A stretch of DNA of 64,000 nt from Azophilus sp963663395 (GTDB lineage Bacteria; Pseudomonadota; Gammaproteobacteria; Pseudomonadales; Azotimanducaceae). Within the stretch, counting starts at the first letter, position 1, and every line of letters starts with the position of its first letter. The notes below the pieces were generated by a model. It worked only from the letters and a program-made list of their open reading frames with translations. It was not told where the DNA came from and ran no database searches. This document shows positions 26,047 through 33,766 of the stretch, one piece after another. Both the position numbers and the translations under genes were made by a program. The stretch is from positions 4,278,001-4,342,000 of the forward strand of contig OY760226.1 of assembly GCA_963663395.1 (NCBI GenBank), written 5' to 3'.

Positions 26047-26150
26047 CCATCAGGCTCCGTGCCGAACCGCCCCGGCCCCGTACCGAAAGGGGCGATTCGT
26101 TATCCATCGCTCCCCGCCGCGATAGCAGCGGAATCCACCTTCTCTTCTTG

Positions 26151-26330
26151 TTTACCTGAACGGAACTATCCGCTCGCAACCCGAACGGAATCAACCGTTC
26201 GCGACCTGAACGGAGCTATCCGTTCGCGACCTGACCGGGGTTACCCGTTCGCGACCTGAACGGAGCTATCCGTTCGCGACCTGACCGGGGTTACCCGTTC
26301 GCGACCTGAACGGAGTTAGCCGTTCGCGAC
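26151..26330 (-). repeat. Tandem array of a 25-bp palindromic repeat
   Basis: Seven units with an exact 25-base period (starting 26151, 26176, 26201, 26226, 26251, 26276, 26301) plus part of an eighth. Each has a dyad core. Type A is GAACGG-AGCTAT-CCGTTC and type B is GACCGGGGTTACCCGTTC. A and B alternate in the right half, giving a 50-base higher-order repeat. Outer units have drifted, but pairing is mostly kept. The array fills the spacer between the enoyl-CoA hydratase start and the acyl-CoA dehydrogenase and runs over its stop codon. Confidence 0.95.
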
Positions 26331-27608
26331 CTCCAGTTCGATCAGGTTCGCATACTTGGCCAGTGCCTCTTCTCGGCGCTTGATGAGGTGGTAGTCGGGG
26401 AAGAGTTCCTCGGTGCCCTGGTAATGCCCGAGCACCTGGCGGGCAACCGTTACCTTGTGCACCTCGGTGGGGCCGTCGGCCAGCGCCATGTGGAAGCTGT
26501 CGACCACGCCGGCGGCGAAGGGCATCTCGTTGGAGACGCCCAGTGAGCCGTGGATCTGCAGGGCGCGGGCGTATACGTCGTGATAGACCTTTGGCATCTG
26601 CGCTTTCACGGCGGAGATATCGGCGCGCACCGCCTTGTAGTCCTTGACCTTGTCGATCTTCCAGGCGGTGTGCAGCACGAACAGCCGGAACTGTTCGATG
26701 TCGATCCAGCTGTCGGCGATCATGGCCTGCACCATCTGCTTCTGGGCCAGTACCTCGCCCTGGGTCTCCCGGGAGAGCACCCGCTCGCACATCATGTCGA
26801 AGGCGCGCCGGACCTTGCCGACGGTGCGCATGGCATGGTGGATGCGGCCGCCGCCGAGGCGGGTCTGGGCGACGATAAAGCCCTGGCCGATTTCGCCGAG
26901 CAGGTGATCGCGGGGGATGCGGACATCGTTGTAGCGGATGTAGGCATGGGCGCCCTTGCCCTCGAAGCCGACGCCCACGTGCCGAATCATCTCCACGCCC
27001 GGGGTCTCCACCGGCACGATGAACATCGACATGCGCTGGTAGGGCGGCGCCTCCGGGTCGGTGACGGCCATGACGATCAGGAAAGACGCGTAACGGGCAT
27101 TGGACGAAAACCACTTCTCGCCGTTGATCACCCACTCATCGCCAATGGCCTCGGCCCGGCACGTGAAGACCTTGGGGTCGGCGCCGCCCTGGGGTTCGGT
27201 CATGGAGTAGCAGGAGCAGATCTCGTTGTCGAGCAGCGGTTGCAGGTAGCGGGCCTTCTGCTCCACGGTTCCGTAGTGGGCAAGGATTTCCGCGTTGCCG
27301 GAGTCCGGCGCCTGGCAGCCGAAGACCACCGGCGCGCATTTCGCCCGGCCGAGAATCTCGTTCATCAGGCCGAGCTTGAGTTGCCCGTAACCCTGGCCGC
27401 CCAGGTCCGGGCCGAGGTGGCAGGCCCACAGACCGCGCTTCTTCACCTCCTCCTGCAGCGGAGGGATGAGCCTGGCCCGGTTCGGGTCGGAATAGTCGTT
27501 GGGGTGCCCGATGATGAAGTCCAGCGGTTCGATTTCCTCACGGACAAAGTCGTCCATCCAGTCGAGTTCCCGTTGAAATGCAGGTTCCGTTTCAAAGTCC
27601 CAGGCCAT
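26316..27608 (-). CDS. Acyl-CoA dehydrogenase
   Basis: A 430-residue flavoenzyme. The flavin/substrate motif is CYSMTEPQGGADP (residues ~135-147), followed by WVINGEKWFSSNA; the C-terminal domain has AQTRLGGGRIHHAMRT and the SLGVSNEMPFA segment. Length and order fit the FadE/ACAD10-11 group that oxidises branched or long acyl-CoAs to 2-enoyl-CoAs. ATG 27608 is chosen for AGGGAG upstream and the natural start MAWDFETEP. The last codons (VANG and stop) lie inside the 25-bp repeat array, so the repeat supplies the C-terminus. The enoyl-CoA hydratase follows, matching two successive beta-oxidation steps. Confidence 0.94.
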   Translation of the reverse strand: MAWDFETEPAFQRELDWMDDFVREEIEPLDFIIGHPNDYSDPNRARLIPPLQEEVKKRGLWACHLGPDLGGQGYGQLKLGLMNEILGRAKCAPVVFGCQAPDSGNAEILAHYGTVEQKARYLQPLLDNEICSCYSMTEPQGGADPKVFTCRAEAIGDEWVINGEKWFSSNARYASFLIVMAVTDPEAPPYQRMSMFIVPVETPGVEMIRHVGVGFEGKGAHAYIRYNDVRIPRDHLLGEIGQGFIVAQTRLGGGRIHHAMRTVGKVRRAFDMMCERVLSRETQGEVLAQKQMVQAMIADSWIDIEQFRLFVLHTAWKIDKVKDYKAVRADISAVKAQMPKVYHDVYARALQIHGSLGVSNEMPFAAGVVDSFHMALADGPTEVHKVTVARQVLGHYQGTEELFPDYHLIKRREEALAKYANLIELEVANG

Positions 27609-28024
27609 GGGTTGCTCCCTGTCCGTCCGAAACGGGCTATTAAACGCAGCCGCCTGCAATTTGTGAAGGGCGCAAGTCGATCTCGCAAGCCTCGTCGTCG
27701 GGCCGGCGGCCTCGATGCGAACAGACGAGTCGCACTTTCGCACGACTCCACCAAGTTGCGGAGCAACTTAAACGCGTTCCCGCCCCGGGAACGCGCCGCC
27801 TAGGCGCTGAGCGCCGGAAAAGGTACGATTCGGCCCGGGCAATCCGATAGCCTGCGCCGGACCGATCGACCCCTGCCAATTGAGCGGCATGTTTGCCGGA
27901 GTGTATGTCACTTGCTTGAACACACGCGCCACCGACACTCAACCCTCGACTGCGGCGATGCCCGCGAACGCGTGGCTGCCGTCACCCCGGGCGTGACGGG
28001 CCGCGGCTATCGGAGGCCAACATC
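27609..28024. other. Intergenic region with hairpins, no gene seen
   Basis: A 416-base spacer between two divergent genes. No credible reading frame was found. It holds the hairpin cluster at 27727-27795, a GC-rich middle, and the ribosome binding site CGGAGG (28011-28016) of the thioesterase. Confidence 0.6.
27727..27795. promoter_or_regulatory. Cluster of three hairpins
   Basis: Three perfect inverted repeats in 69 bases: GAGTCG/CGACTC (27727-27732 and 27743-27748), AAGTTGC/GCAACTT (27753-27759 and 27763-27769) and CGCGTTCCCG/CGGGAACGCG (27773-27782 and 27786-27795). The last two are tight stem-loops with 3-base loops. They may bind a regulator or attenuate transcription towards the acyl-CoA dehydrogenase. 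Confidence 0.5.
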
Positions 28025-28438
28025 GTGAGCGACGGCGACCGTGGATTGCCCGAGGCGATGCTGAAGGCCCTGGCGGCGGATCTGCCGATTTTCGAAACGC
28101 ACGGCATGTCGTTGACGAGCGCAGCCGATGGGCGGGCCGTGATTCGCGCCGTGGCCGAGAAGGCCATGGTAAACGCCCAGGGTATGGTGCATGGCGGGCT
28201 GGCTTACGTATTGGCGGACACCGCCAGCGCCTACGCGGTTCGGAGCCTCGGTCCCGCCGGCGTAACCCAGAGCGCCAGCATTACCTACCTGAACGGTGCG
28301 AAGCCGGGCATGGCACTCGAGGCCGAAGCCCGTGTGGTCAAGGCAGGCGGCCGGATGGTGAGCCTGCGTGCGGAAGTCCGCAGCGGCGAGTTACCCATCG
28401 CCCATGGGATATTCAATTTCGCCGTGTTGCCCGGTTGA
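28025..28438 (+). CDS. PaaI-type hotdog thioesterase
   Basis: A 137-residue single hotdog-domain protein. The motif NAQGMVHGGLAYVLADTASA is the hallmark of PaaI/YbgC-like thioesterases, where the HGG loop and an Asp in the long helix form the active site. It would hydrolyse an acyl-CoA, perhaps an aromatic or stalled degradation intermediate, as a tetramer. The start is GTG 28025 with CGGAGG eight bases upstream. The steroid-reductase-like gene follows 41 bases later. Confidence 0.88.
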   Translation: MSDGDRGLPEAMLKALAADLPIFETHGMSLTSAADGRAVIRAVAEKAMVNAQGMVHGGLAYVLADTASAYAVRSLGPAGVTQSASITYLNGAKPGMALEAEARVVKAGGRMVSLRAEVRSGELPIAHGIFNFAVLPG

Positions 28439-28479
28439 GCCGACGGCGACACGGCGGCTGAAATCGTAAGGAGCGGTGC

Positions 28480-29238
28480 ATGAGCCTGCAGTGGCCGACA
28501 CTCGACGAACTGACGCTGGTCTGGGCATTGATCGCGCTGCCGGTACTGGTGGTGGGTCTCAAGGGATGGGACCCGGTCGGCCGCTGGGGCGGCGAAGGCC
28601 TGGGCTGGCGGATCAACAGCCGCTGGGCCTGGTTCATCATGGAGGTGCCGGGCTTCGTCACCCTGCCCGCAATTTACCTCTTGAGCGGCAACTTTCACCT
28701 GGTCGGCAATGTCGTACTGGTGCTCTGGCTGGCCCACTACGTGCACCGCACCTTCGTGTGGCCCTGGCTCGTTCCGAAACGGGATGCCACCGTTTCCCTG
28801 GCCATGTGTGGCGCGGCCGTATGCTTCAACCTGATCAACGGCGGCCTGCTGGGCTGGTTCATCGCCTATGCCGCCGACTACCCGGCTCAGTGGCTGGCGG
28901 ACCCGCGTTTCGTCGTCGGAGTCGTGGTAATGCTGGCCGGCGCCGGGCTCAATGTCTGGGCCGACTATCGGCTGCTGCACCTGCGCAACCGCAGCCGCGG
29001 ACAGCGGGTACTGCCGCAGGGCGGCGCCTTCGAACTCGCCTGCTGCCCCAACCTGACGGGCGAAATCATCGAGTGGCTGGGCTTTGCGCTGTTGACCTGG
29101 TCGCTGCCGGGGTCGATCTTCTTCATCTGGTCGGTGGCCAACCTGGTTCCCCGGGCTGTCTGGCGCCGAAACTGGTATCGGGAGAACTTCAGCGACTTTC
29201 CCGCGAACAGGCGGGCGCTGTTGCCCGGGGTGCTGTAA
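28480..29238 (+). CDS. Steroid 5-alpha-reductase-like membrane protein
   Basis: A 252-residue membrane protein with about six to seven hydrophobic segments. The C-terminal part matches the 3-oxo-5-alpha-steroid 4-dehydrogenase family: NLTGEIIEWLGFALLTWSLP, then NLVPRAVWRRNWYRENF, then FPANRRALLPGVL, corresponding to the NADPH-binding 'GE..EW.G' and 'H.WY...F.dYP..RKa.iP' motifs. It would reduce a conjugated enone in the inner membrane, though bacterial homologues often have unknown substrates. ATG 28480 has AAGGAG upstream. Confidence 0.82.
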   Translation: MSLQWPTLDELTLVWALIALPVLVVGLKGWDPVGRWGGEGLGWRINSRWAWFIMEVPGFVTLPAIYLLSGNFHLVGNVVLVLWLAHYVHRTFVWPWLVPKRDATVSLAMCGAAVCFNLINGGLLGWFIAYAADYPAQWLADPRFVVGVVVMLAGAGLNVWADYRLLHLRNRSRGQRVLPQGGAFELACCPNLTGEIIEWLGFALLTWSLPGSIFFIWSVANLVPRAVWRRNWYRENFSDFPANRRALLPGVL

Positions 29239-29332
29239 CCGCTTTTCAGGAAACAGCCGGCTGCAGGCGCAGGTTTCCCCGAACGCCGTCAATCACTGCC
29301 CGTCACCGTACCGGACACCGGGGCTGGAATCG

Positions 29333-31075
29333 CTAGTCGACCGCGCCCAGGCGGTAGCCGCGCCGGGCCTGGCGTTGCCGGAACCGGCCGGGCGCGACCA
29401 GGGTTTCCAGTGCCGGGTCGAGCGGCGCGAACTCACCGGTCAGAAAGCCGGCGATCGTCGCACCCGCAATGGGGGCGCTGACCATGCCCATGGATCCGTG
29501 CGCGGTGCTGACGTAGAGATCCGGCTCCAGTTCACCGATGATCGGCGTGCGGTCGGAAGCGATCGTGCGGGTCGCCCGTACCCGGGCAATCCAGCGGTGT
29601 GCCCGGCCTTCGAGTGCCCGCAGGTTGTGTGCGGTGGCCTCACCCTCCGGCCAGGCAGCATGCTCGAAGGTGGCGCCTGCGACCACTCCCTGCGCCGTGG
29701 GCGCCAGGTAGCCATCGCCCACAACGGCAAGTCGCGGGCGGGCGTCCATGGTCACCAGGTCCACTTGCCCGTGCACGTCCACGGTCTCCAGAAAGCTTGC
29801 CGGTCGGTACGCCCGCGCGGCGCCGGCACAAGCCAGGACCAGCGGTCGAATCTCCGCGGGAGCGCCTTGCCCGAGGCGAACGGCAATGCGGGGATGGTCG
29901 AAAAGCGAGGCGATGAGCGCAGCCGGTTCGACGATGCCGGCCTGGGGAAAGTACAGCGCATCCGTGTCGAAATCCCAACCGCTCATCGCCGATGCCTCGA
30001 CGCGCCCGATTTGCCGCACCATGCCGCTGCCCGCATGTGCGGCGGCGATGCGCTGCAACTTGTCCGGGTCGAGATTGGGCCCGCCGCCCTGCAGCACGCC
30101 GCTCTCGATGAAACCCGGGAACCGGCTTACCCAGGCCTGGCTGTACGCATAGGCATGGGCCCGCCAGGCGGCCTCGCGGCTGCCGTCGCCCAGCAGCCTC
30201 GGATGCAGGAGCATGGCCGGGATGCTCGACGCGCCGTTAGCAACAGCCGGTGCCGGGTCGTAGACGGTGACGGCGATTCCTCGCTCCGCCAGATGCCGAG
30301 CGATGCCGGCTCCTGCGATGCCGGCACCGGCAACCGCAACCCTGTCCGGTTCTTTTTTCCTCTGCAACCCTTCCTTGATGAACGACCCGGCCAGGCTCTC
30401 CCGCTTGCGCGGCCGCTGGTCGACCCGCCGCATCTCGAACCCGGCAGCCGCGAGGCCCCGGCGAACATGCCCTGCCGCGGTAAACGTGGCCACCGCCGTG
30501 CCCCGGGCGGAGAGTTGCGCCGCCATCCGCAGCAACTCCTCGCGCCACATCTCCGGGTTCCGGTCCGGTGCAAAGCCATCCAGAAACCAGGCATCGAAGG
30601 GCTGCCGCTGACGGCCAATCAGGTCGCTCAGCCCGGCGCCCGCATCGCCCCAGTACAGGGAGAGCCAGACCCGGCCCTCTGCCAACACCCGGCGGTGCCA
30701 TCCGGGCAGCAATGGCGGATACGCGCGTTCGAGTTCCCCATAGACGGGTATGCCCGGCCGGCGCTTCGTTGCGATCGCGCGGAAGGCCGCCGGGTCGATG
30801 GGGCGAGCATCGAACCCGACATAGTGCAGCCGGCAACCTCGCCGGAGCGCCAGGGCCGCGGCGACCGCGAAGTTGAGCCCGGTCCCGAAACCCAGTTCGC
30901 CGACACGCAGCGTAGTGCGCTCAGCAGCCGCCCTGCCCGCCATTCCCGCCAGATTCGACGGTTCAATGAACACACGCCGCGTCTCTCCCGCCTCGTCCGC
31001 CGAATGGTAGATGTCGCCGAAATCCCGGGCGAAGGGCGCGCCGTCCCGCCAGGCAAGATCGGCCGGTTCGATCAC
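29333..31075 (-). CDS. mnmC: Bifunctional tRNA mnm5s2U biosynthesis protein MnmC
   Basis: A 580-residue fusion of a methyltransferase and a FAD oxidase. The N-terminal half has the SAM loop ELGFGTGLNF and the DAWFLDGFAPDRNPEMW motif of MnmC2. The C-terminal half has a Rossmann VAGAGIAGAGIARHLAERG (about residue 253), a FAD contact near GASSIPAML and the closing STAHGSMGMVSAP. It converts cmnm5(s2)U34 in tRNA to nm5 and then mnm5 derivatives. GTG 31075 is chosen because it begins at IEPADLAWRDG, like E. coli MnmC, and overlaps the upstream stop by GTGA; the frame also runs 57 bases further up. Confidence 0.94.
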   Translation of the reverse strand: MIEPADLAWRDGAPFARDFGDIYHSADEAGETRRVFIEPSNLAGMAGRAAAERTTLRVGELGFGTGLNFAVAAALALRRGCRLHYVGFDARPIDPAAFRAIATKRRPGIPVYGELERAYPPLLPGWHRRVLAEGRVWLSLYWGDAGAGLSDLIGRQRQPFDAWFLDGFAPDRNPEMWREELLRMAAQLSARGTAVATFTAAGHVRRGLAAAGFEMRRVDQRPRKRESLAGSFIKEGLQRKKEPDRVAVAGAGIAGAGIARHLAERGIAVTVYDPAPAVANGASSIPAMLLHPRLLGDGSREAAWRAHAYAYSQAWVSRFPGFIESGVLQGGGPNLDPDKLQRIAAAHAGSGMVRQIGRVEASAMSGWDFDTDALYFPQAGIVEPAALIASLFDHPRIAVRLGQGAPAEIRPLVLACAGAARAYRPASFLETVDVHGQVDLVTMDARPRLAVVGDGYLAPTAQGVVAGATFEHAAWPEGEATAHNLRALEGRAHRWIARVRATRTIASDRTPIIGELEPDLYVSTAHGSMGMVSAPIAGATIAGFLTGEFAPLDPALETLVAPGRFRQRQARRGYRLGAVD

Positions 31076-31434
31076 GGCGCGACCGGCCGTGCCGGGTCTG
31101 CTATCCACTCGCTCCAGCGGGCCAGCCACCATCCCCGGGCTGCAAAGGCGCCCCCCGCATCGTCGTAGAAAACCATCTGGTCGCCTGAATTGACCCCCCA
31201 GGCGGCGAACCGCTCCGCCAGCGCAGACCGTTCAGGCAGCGGGTGCCGTCCTCCCGAACCCGGCGAGCCCGCCAGGTGCCGGTCGAGATCGGCATGCAGC
31301 GCGCCCGGGATATGCCCCTCGTCGTAGGCACGCCGCCCGGCTTGCGGATCGCCGAGCACCGCCCGGCAGTCGAACAGGCGTGCCGTCGAGCCCAATCGGG
31401 CCAGACCATCGATGTCGATCAGATACCTGTACAT
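31072..31434 (-). pseudogene. Truncated 3-mercaptopyruvate sulfurtransferase (N-terminal rhodanese domain only)
   Basis: A 120-residue fragment starting at ATG 31434 (or GTG 31443). It matches the first rhodanese domain of SseA-type sulfurtransferases: LFDCRAVLGDPQAGRRAYDE, GHIPGALHADLDRHL, grHPLPER, MVFYDDAGGAFAARGWW. Full-length enzymes have about 280 residues, with the active-site Cys (CGSG type) in the second domain. Here the frame leaves the family pattern after ARWSEWI and stops 11 residues later at the mnmC start. The catalytic domain is gone, so the product is probably inactive. A deletion joining this gene to mnmC would explain it. The mobile element at 31451 adjoins its 5' end. Confidence 0.75.
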
Positions 31435-31692
31435 GAACGGCACTCTGGATAGCCCGACCTATTCATGAATGAACGTAGCGAGGCTGGCAAGAGTAGTGAA
31501 AGCGCTGGGTGCGCGGACCAGAGCGCGCGCAGGCGTGCTTGACAGCACGTTGAGCACGCGGTGGGAGCACGCCCAGTGATTTCGCTGCTATTGACGGCCG
31601 CAGTAGTTTATTCAGTAGAGTCGACGACTGGCGCGGTGGTGGGCCGGCAACATCCCGATTTATACCCACTCCGTTTCCAGTCGCCGCTCGGC

Positions 31693-31725
31693 GAACCGGA
31701 CGTGCAGATTTCCCGCATCCGGCTC
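31693..31725 (-). ncRNA. Group II intron domain V
   Basis: A 33-base hairpin beginning GAGCCGGATGCGGGAAA on the minus strand and closing with CGTCCGGTTC. It has the AGC catalytic triad near the 5' side, a GAAA-type tetraloop and the two-base bulge pattern expected of domain V, the intron's catalytic core. It sits 10 bases after the maturase stop. Confidence 0.9.
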
Positions 31726-31734
31726 TCTCCAGGA

Positions 31735-33060
31735 TCATGTCTTCGCCCACGGAAGGTTGTGCGTCGTCGCCGACAGCCGCACGAGCCCCAGGTCCGAGAC
31801 CAGGAACTCATAAGGGAAGCGGCGCGTCCCCTGGTTGCCGGTCTTGTGTTTCCGGCACAACCACCGGCGGAGCCGATGAGCGGTGTGGGCGTCAATGGCT
31901 CGATACGCCTTGCTAACCGGGCCGAGATGGAAATAATTCCCCCAGCCCACAAGCAGGCGGTTGAGCCGCCCCACCACGTCCTCGGCGGCCATACCGGTCG
32001 TCCGGCAGGACGTCAGCTTGCTGACCTCCGCCATCGCCCGGCGCACACTCTTCTTCGACGGGCGCGTGCCGATATAGGCTCGTCCCGTCGTCGGCGAGTG
32101 GCAGCGGCCAATCGTGTAACCGAGAAAATCGAAGTCCTCGCCCGGCAGCCGTCGCATCCGCGTCTTGTCTTCATTGACCGTCAACTTCAGCTTACCCATC
32201 ATCCTGCGCATCACCGACATCGCCTCCGCCGCCGTTCCCCGGCAGCAGATCACAAAATCGTCGGCATAGTTCACGATGTGGGCGTTCAGGCGCCGCGCAT
32301 AACCCAGCTGTTTCCAGCCAAGCAGAAATCGTCGCATATACAGGTTCGACAGCAATGGCGAGACCGGCGCCCCTTGCGGAACTCCGCGCTTCTCGTCCTT
32401 CGCTCGGGTCGTCCGTCGCCAGCCACCCTGCCCGTCGTCTTCCTCCACCGGCGCCACCAGCCACTGTTTGATCAGGGCCAGCATGTGCCGGTCGCTTACC
32501 CGACGCGCCACCGATTTCATCAGTTCCGCGTGCGGGATGCTGTCGAAGTATCCGGACAAGTCCGCATCGACCACCTCATCGTGACCGTGCGTGACCAGCT
32601 TGTGGACGTGCCGAACCGCGTCCTGCGCCCGATGGTTCGCGCGGTACGCGTATTGTTCCGGCTGCAGGTCTGCCTCGAAAATCGGTTCGAGTACCAGCAC
32701 CGCCGCCGTCTGCACCACCCGGTCCCGTATCGTCGGTATCCCGAGCGGCCTGCGTCCCCCGTTTGCCTTCGGTATCCACGCCCGGCGTACCGGGGCGGCT
32801 CGATAGGTCTTCTTCCTCAGTTCCTCCGCCAGTTCGTCGAGCCACGACTCCCGTCCCCGTTCCTCGATCTGCCGAAACGTCTCATCGTCCACGCCCGGTG
32901 CACCGCGCGCCGCGCGGCTCAACGCATAGGCATGGCTCAGCACGTCCCGACGGTAGACCTTGTCGTAGACGAGATAGAACCGGAACCCGACTTCTTCCTT
33001 CGCTTTCACATGCAATGCCTTACGGAGCTTCTCAACCGTTTCCGGCGTTCTCAGACTCAT
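31735..33060 (-). CDS. ltrA: Group II intron reverse transcriptase/maturase
   Basis: A 441-residue intron-encoded protein. Reverse transcriptase blocks run from about residue 40 to 330: RAAPVRRAWIPKANGGRRPL, GIPTIRDRVVQ, DLSGYFDSIPH, RGVPQGAPVSPLLSNLYM, and the catalytic NYADDFVICC. The maturase (X) domain follows with RLNRLLVGWGNYFH. No HNH endonuclease motif is seen after it, which fits group IIC. It helps the intron RNA splice and copies it into DNA after reverse splicing. The start ATG 33060 has GAGGTGAT six bases upstream. No frameshift or internal stop is seen, so the intron may still be active. Confidence 0.96.
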   Translation of the reverse strand: MSLRTPETVEKLRKALHVKAKEEVGFRFYLVYDKVYRRDVLSHAYALSRAARGAPGVDDETFRQIEERGRESWLDELAEELRKKTYRAAPVRRAWIPKANGGRRPLGIPTIRDRVVQTAAVLVLEPIFEADLQPEQYAYRANHRAQDAVRHVHKLVTHGHDEVVDADLSGYFDSIPHAELMKSVARRVSDRHMLALIKQWLVAPVEEDDGQGGWRRTTRAKDEKRGVPQGAPVSPLLSNLYMRRFLLGWKQLGYARRLNAHIVNYADDFVICCRGTAAEAMSVMRRMMGKLKLTVNEDKTRMRRLPGEDFDFLGYTIGRCHSPTTGRAYIGTRPSKKSVRRAMAEVSKLTSCRTTGMAAEDVVGRLNRLLVGWGNYFHLGPVSKAYRAIDAHTAHRLRRWLCRKHKTGNQGTRRFPYEFLVSDLGLVRLSATTHNLPWAKT

Positions 33061-33766
33061 TCGTCAATCACCTCGCGCTCGCTCCTGCCAGCATTATTCC
33101 CAGACCAAGGGTCCTTTCCTCCACCGGCATTACCCGGCTTCATCGGTACTACGACCCTCTCCGCCACCCCAAGGGGCCGGTTCCGTGCCTCACGACACCA
33201 CCGTCGGCCAGCGCCGCTTGCCAGCCGCCCCAAGGGGTTTCCCGTGTTGCACACAACCCCTCTTTCGCACATGCCGTCGCCATTACCCCGGCGGAACCGT
33301 TGGGTGCCTGCGTCGTTCGCCTTCCCCAACGGCGGCGGCCTTCCCCGCAATTCAGACGGGTCGGCTTCCGCATTGCCCTTTTCGAGGCCTGCTCAGCGTT
33401 CACTGCACGTTACGGCCTATGCGCTCGCCAAGTCCCTACGGACCCTCTACACCAGAAGCTTCGACCGGTTCGTTACCTCCACGGCCGTTCCGATTGCTAC
33501 CGGCTGGAACGACATTTGCCGGGTGGGTTTCGCACCCACTAAGGTTGTGCACCTTTGCACGGCGCACTGAATAGGTCGGGCTTGTCGCGAGGGATTCTAA
33601 CCGGGTCTGTCTGGCGCGACGGTTGCCGGTGGACCTTCAATCCCCGATCATATCCGCTCAAGCGATACGCCAACCTCTCGAGAAAGCGGTGAACGGGTAC
33701 GAACCTGGTTCATTGGACAATCTTCTCCGCAAACAGGGGCCGGAAATCAACCCGCGCCATGCAGGC

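Larger units (their letters stand above)
31615..33567 (-). mobile_element. Group II intron (IIC-like), about 1.95 kb
   Basis: On the minus strand the intron begins GTGCGCC at 33567 (group II 5' consensus GUGYG) and ends CTAC at 31615 (3' consensus AY). In between come a structured 5' region of about 500 bases, the maturase gene, domain V at 31693-31725 and a domain VI stem made from CGACTGG and CCAGTCG. The size and the maturase without an endonuclease domain fit group IIC introns, which prefer stem-loop targets. The exon junction lies inside a terminal inverted repeat, and joining the flanks restores that repeat, which supports these boundaries. Confidence 0.85.
31451..33582. mobile_element. 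Small inverted-repeat (MITE-like) element split by a group II intron
   Basis: With the intron (31615-33567) removed, 31451-31614 joins 33568-33582 to give a 179-base element. Its ends are perfect 20-base terminal inverted repeats, AGCCCGACCTATTCATGAAT. One copy is intact at 31451-31470. The other is restored only when the intron is spliced out: 15 bases at 33568-33582 plus 5 bases at 31610-31614. No protein frame is seen inside, so it is non-autonomous. No clear target-site duplication is visible. The element lies between the sulfurtransferase remnant and the D-aminoacylase gene. Confidence 0.75.

Noticed and set aside
26151..26330. CRISPR array
   Set aside because: The 25-base units follow each other without unique spacers, and no cas genes are in view.
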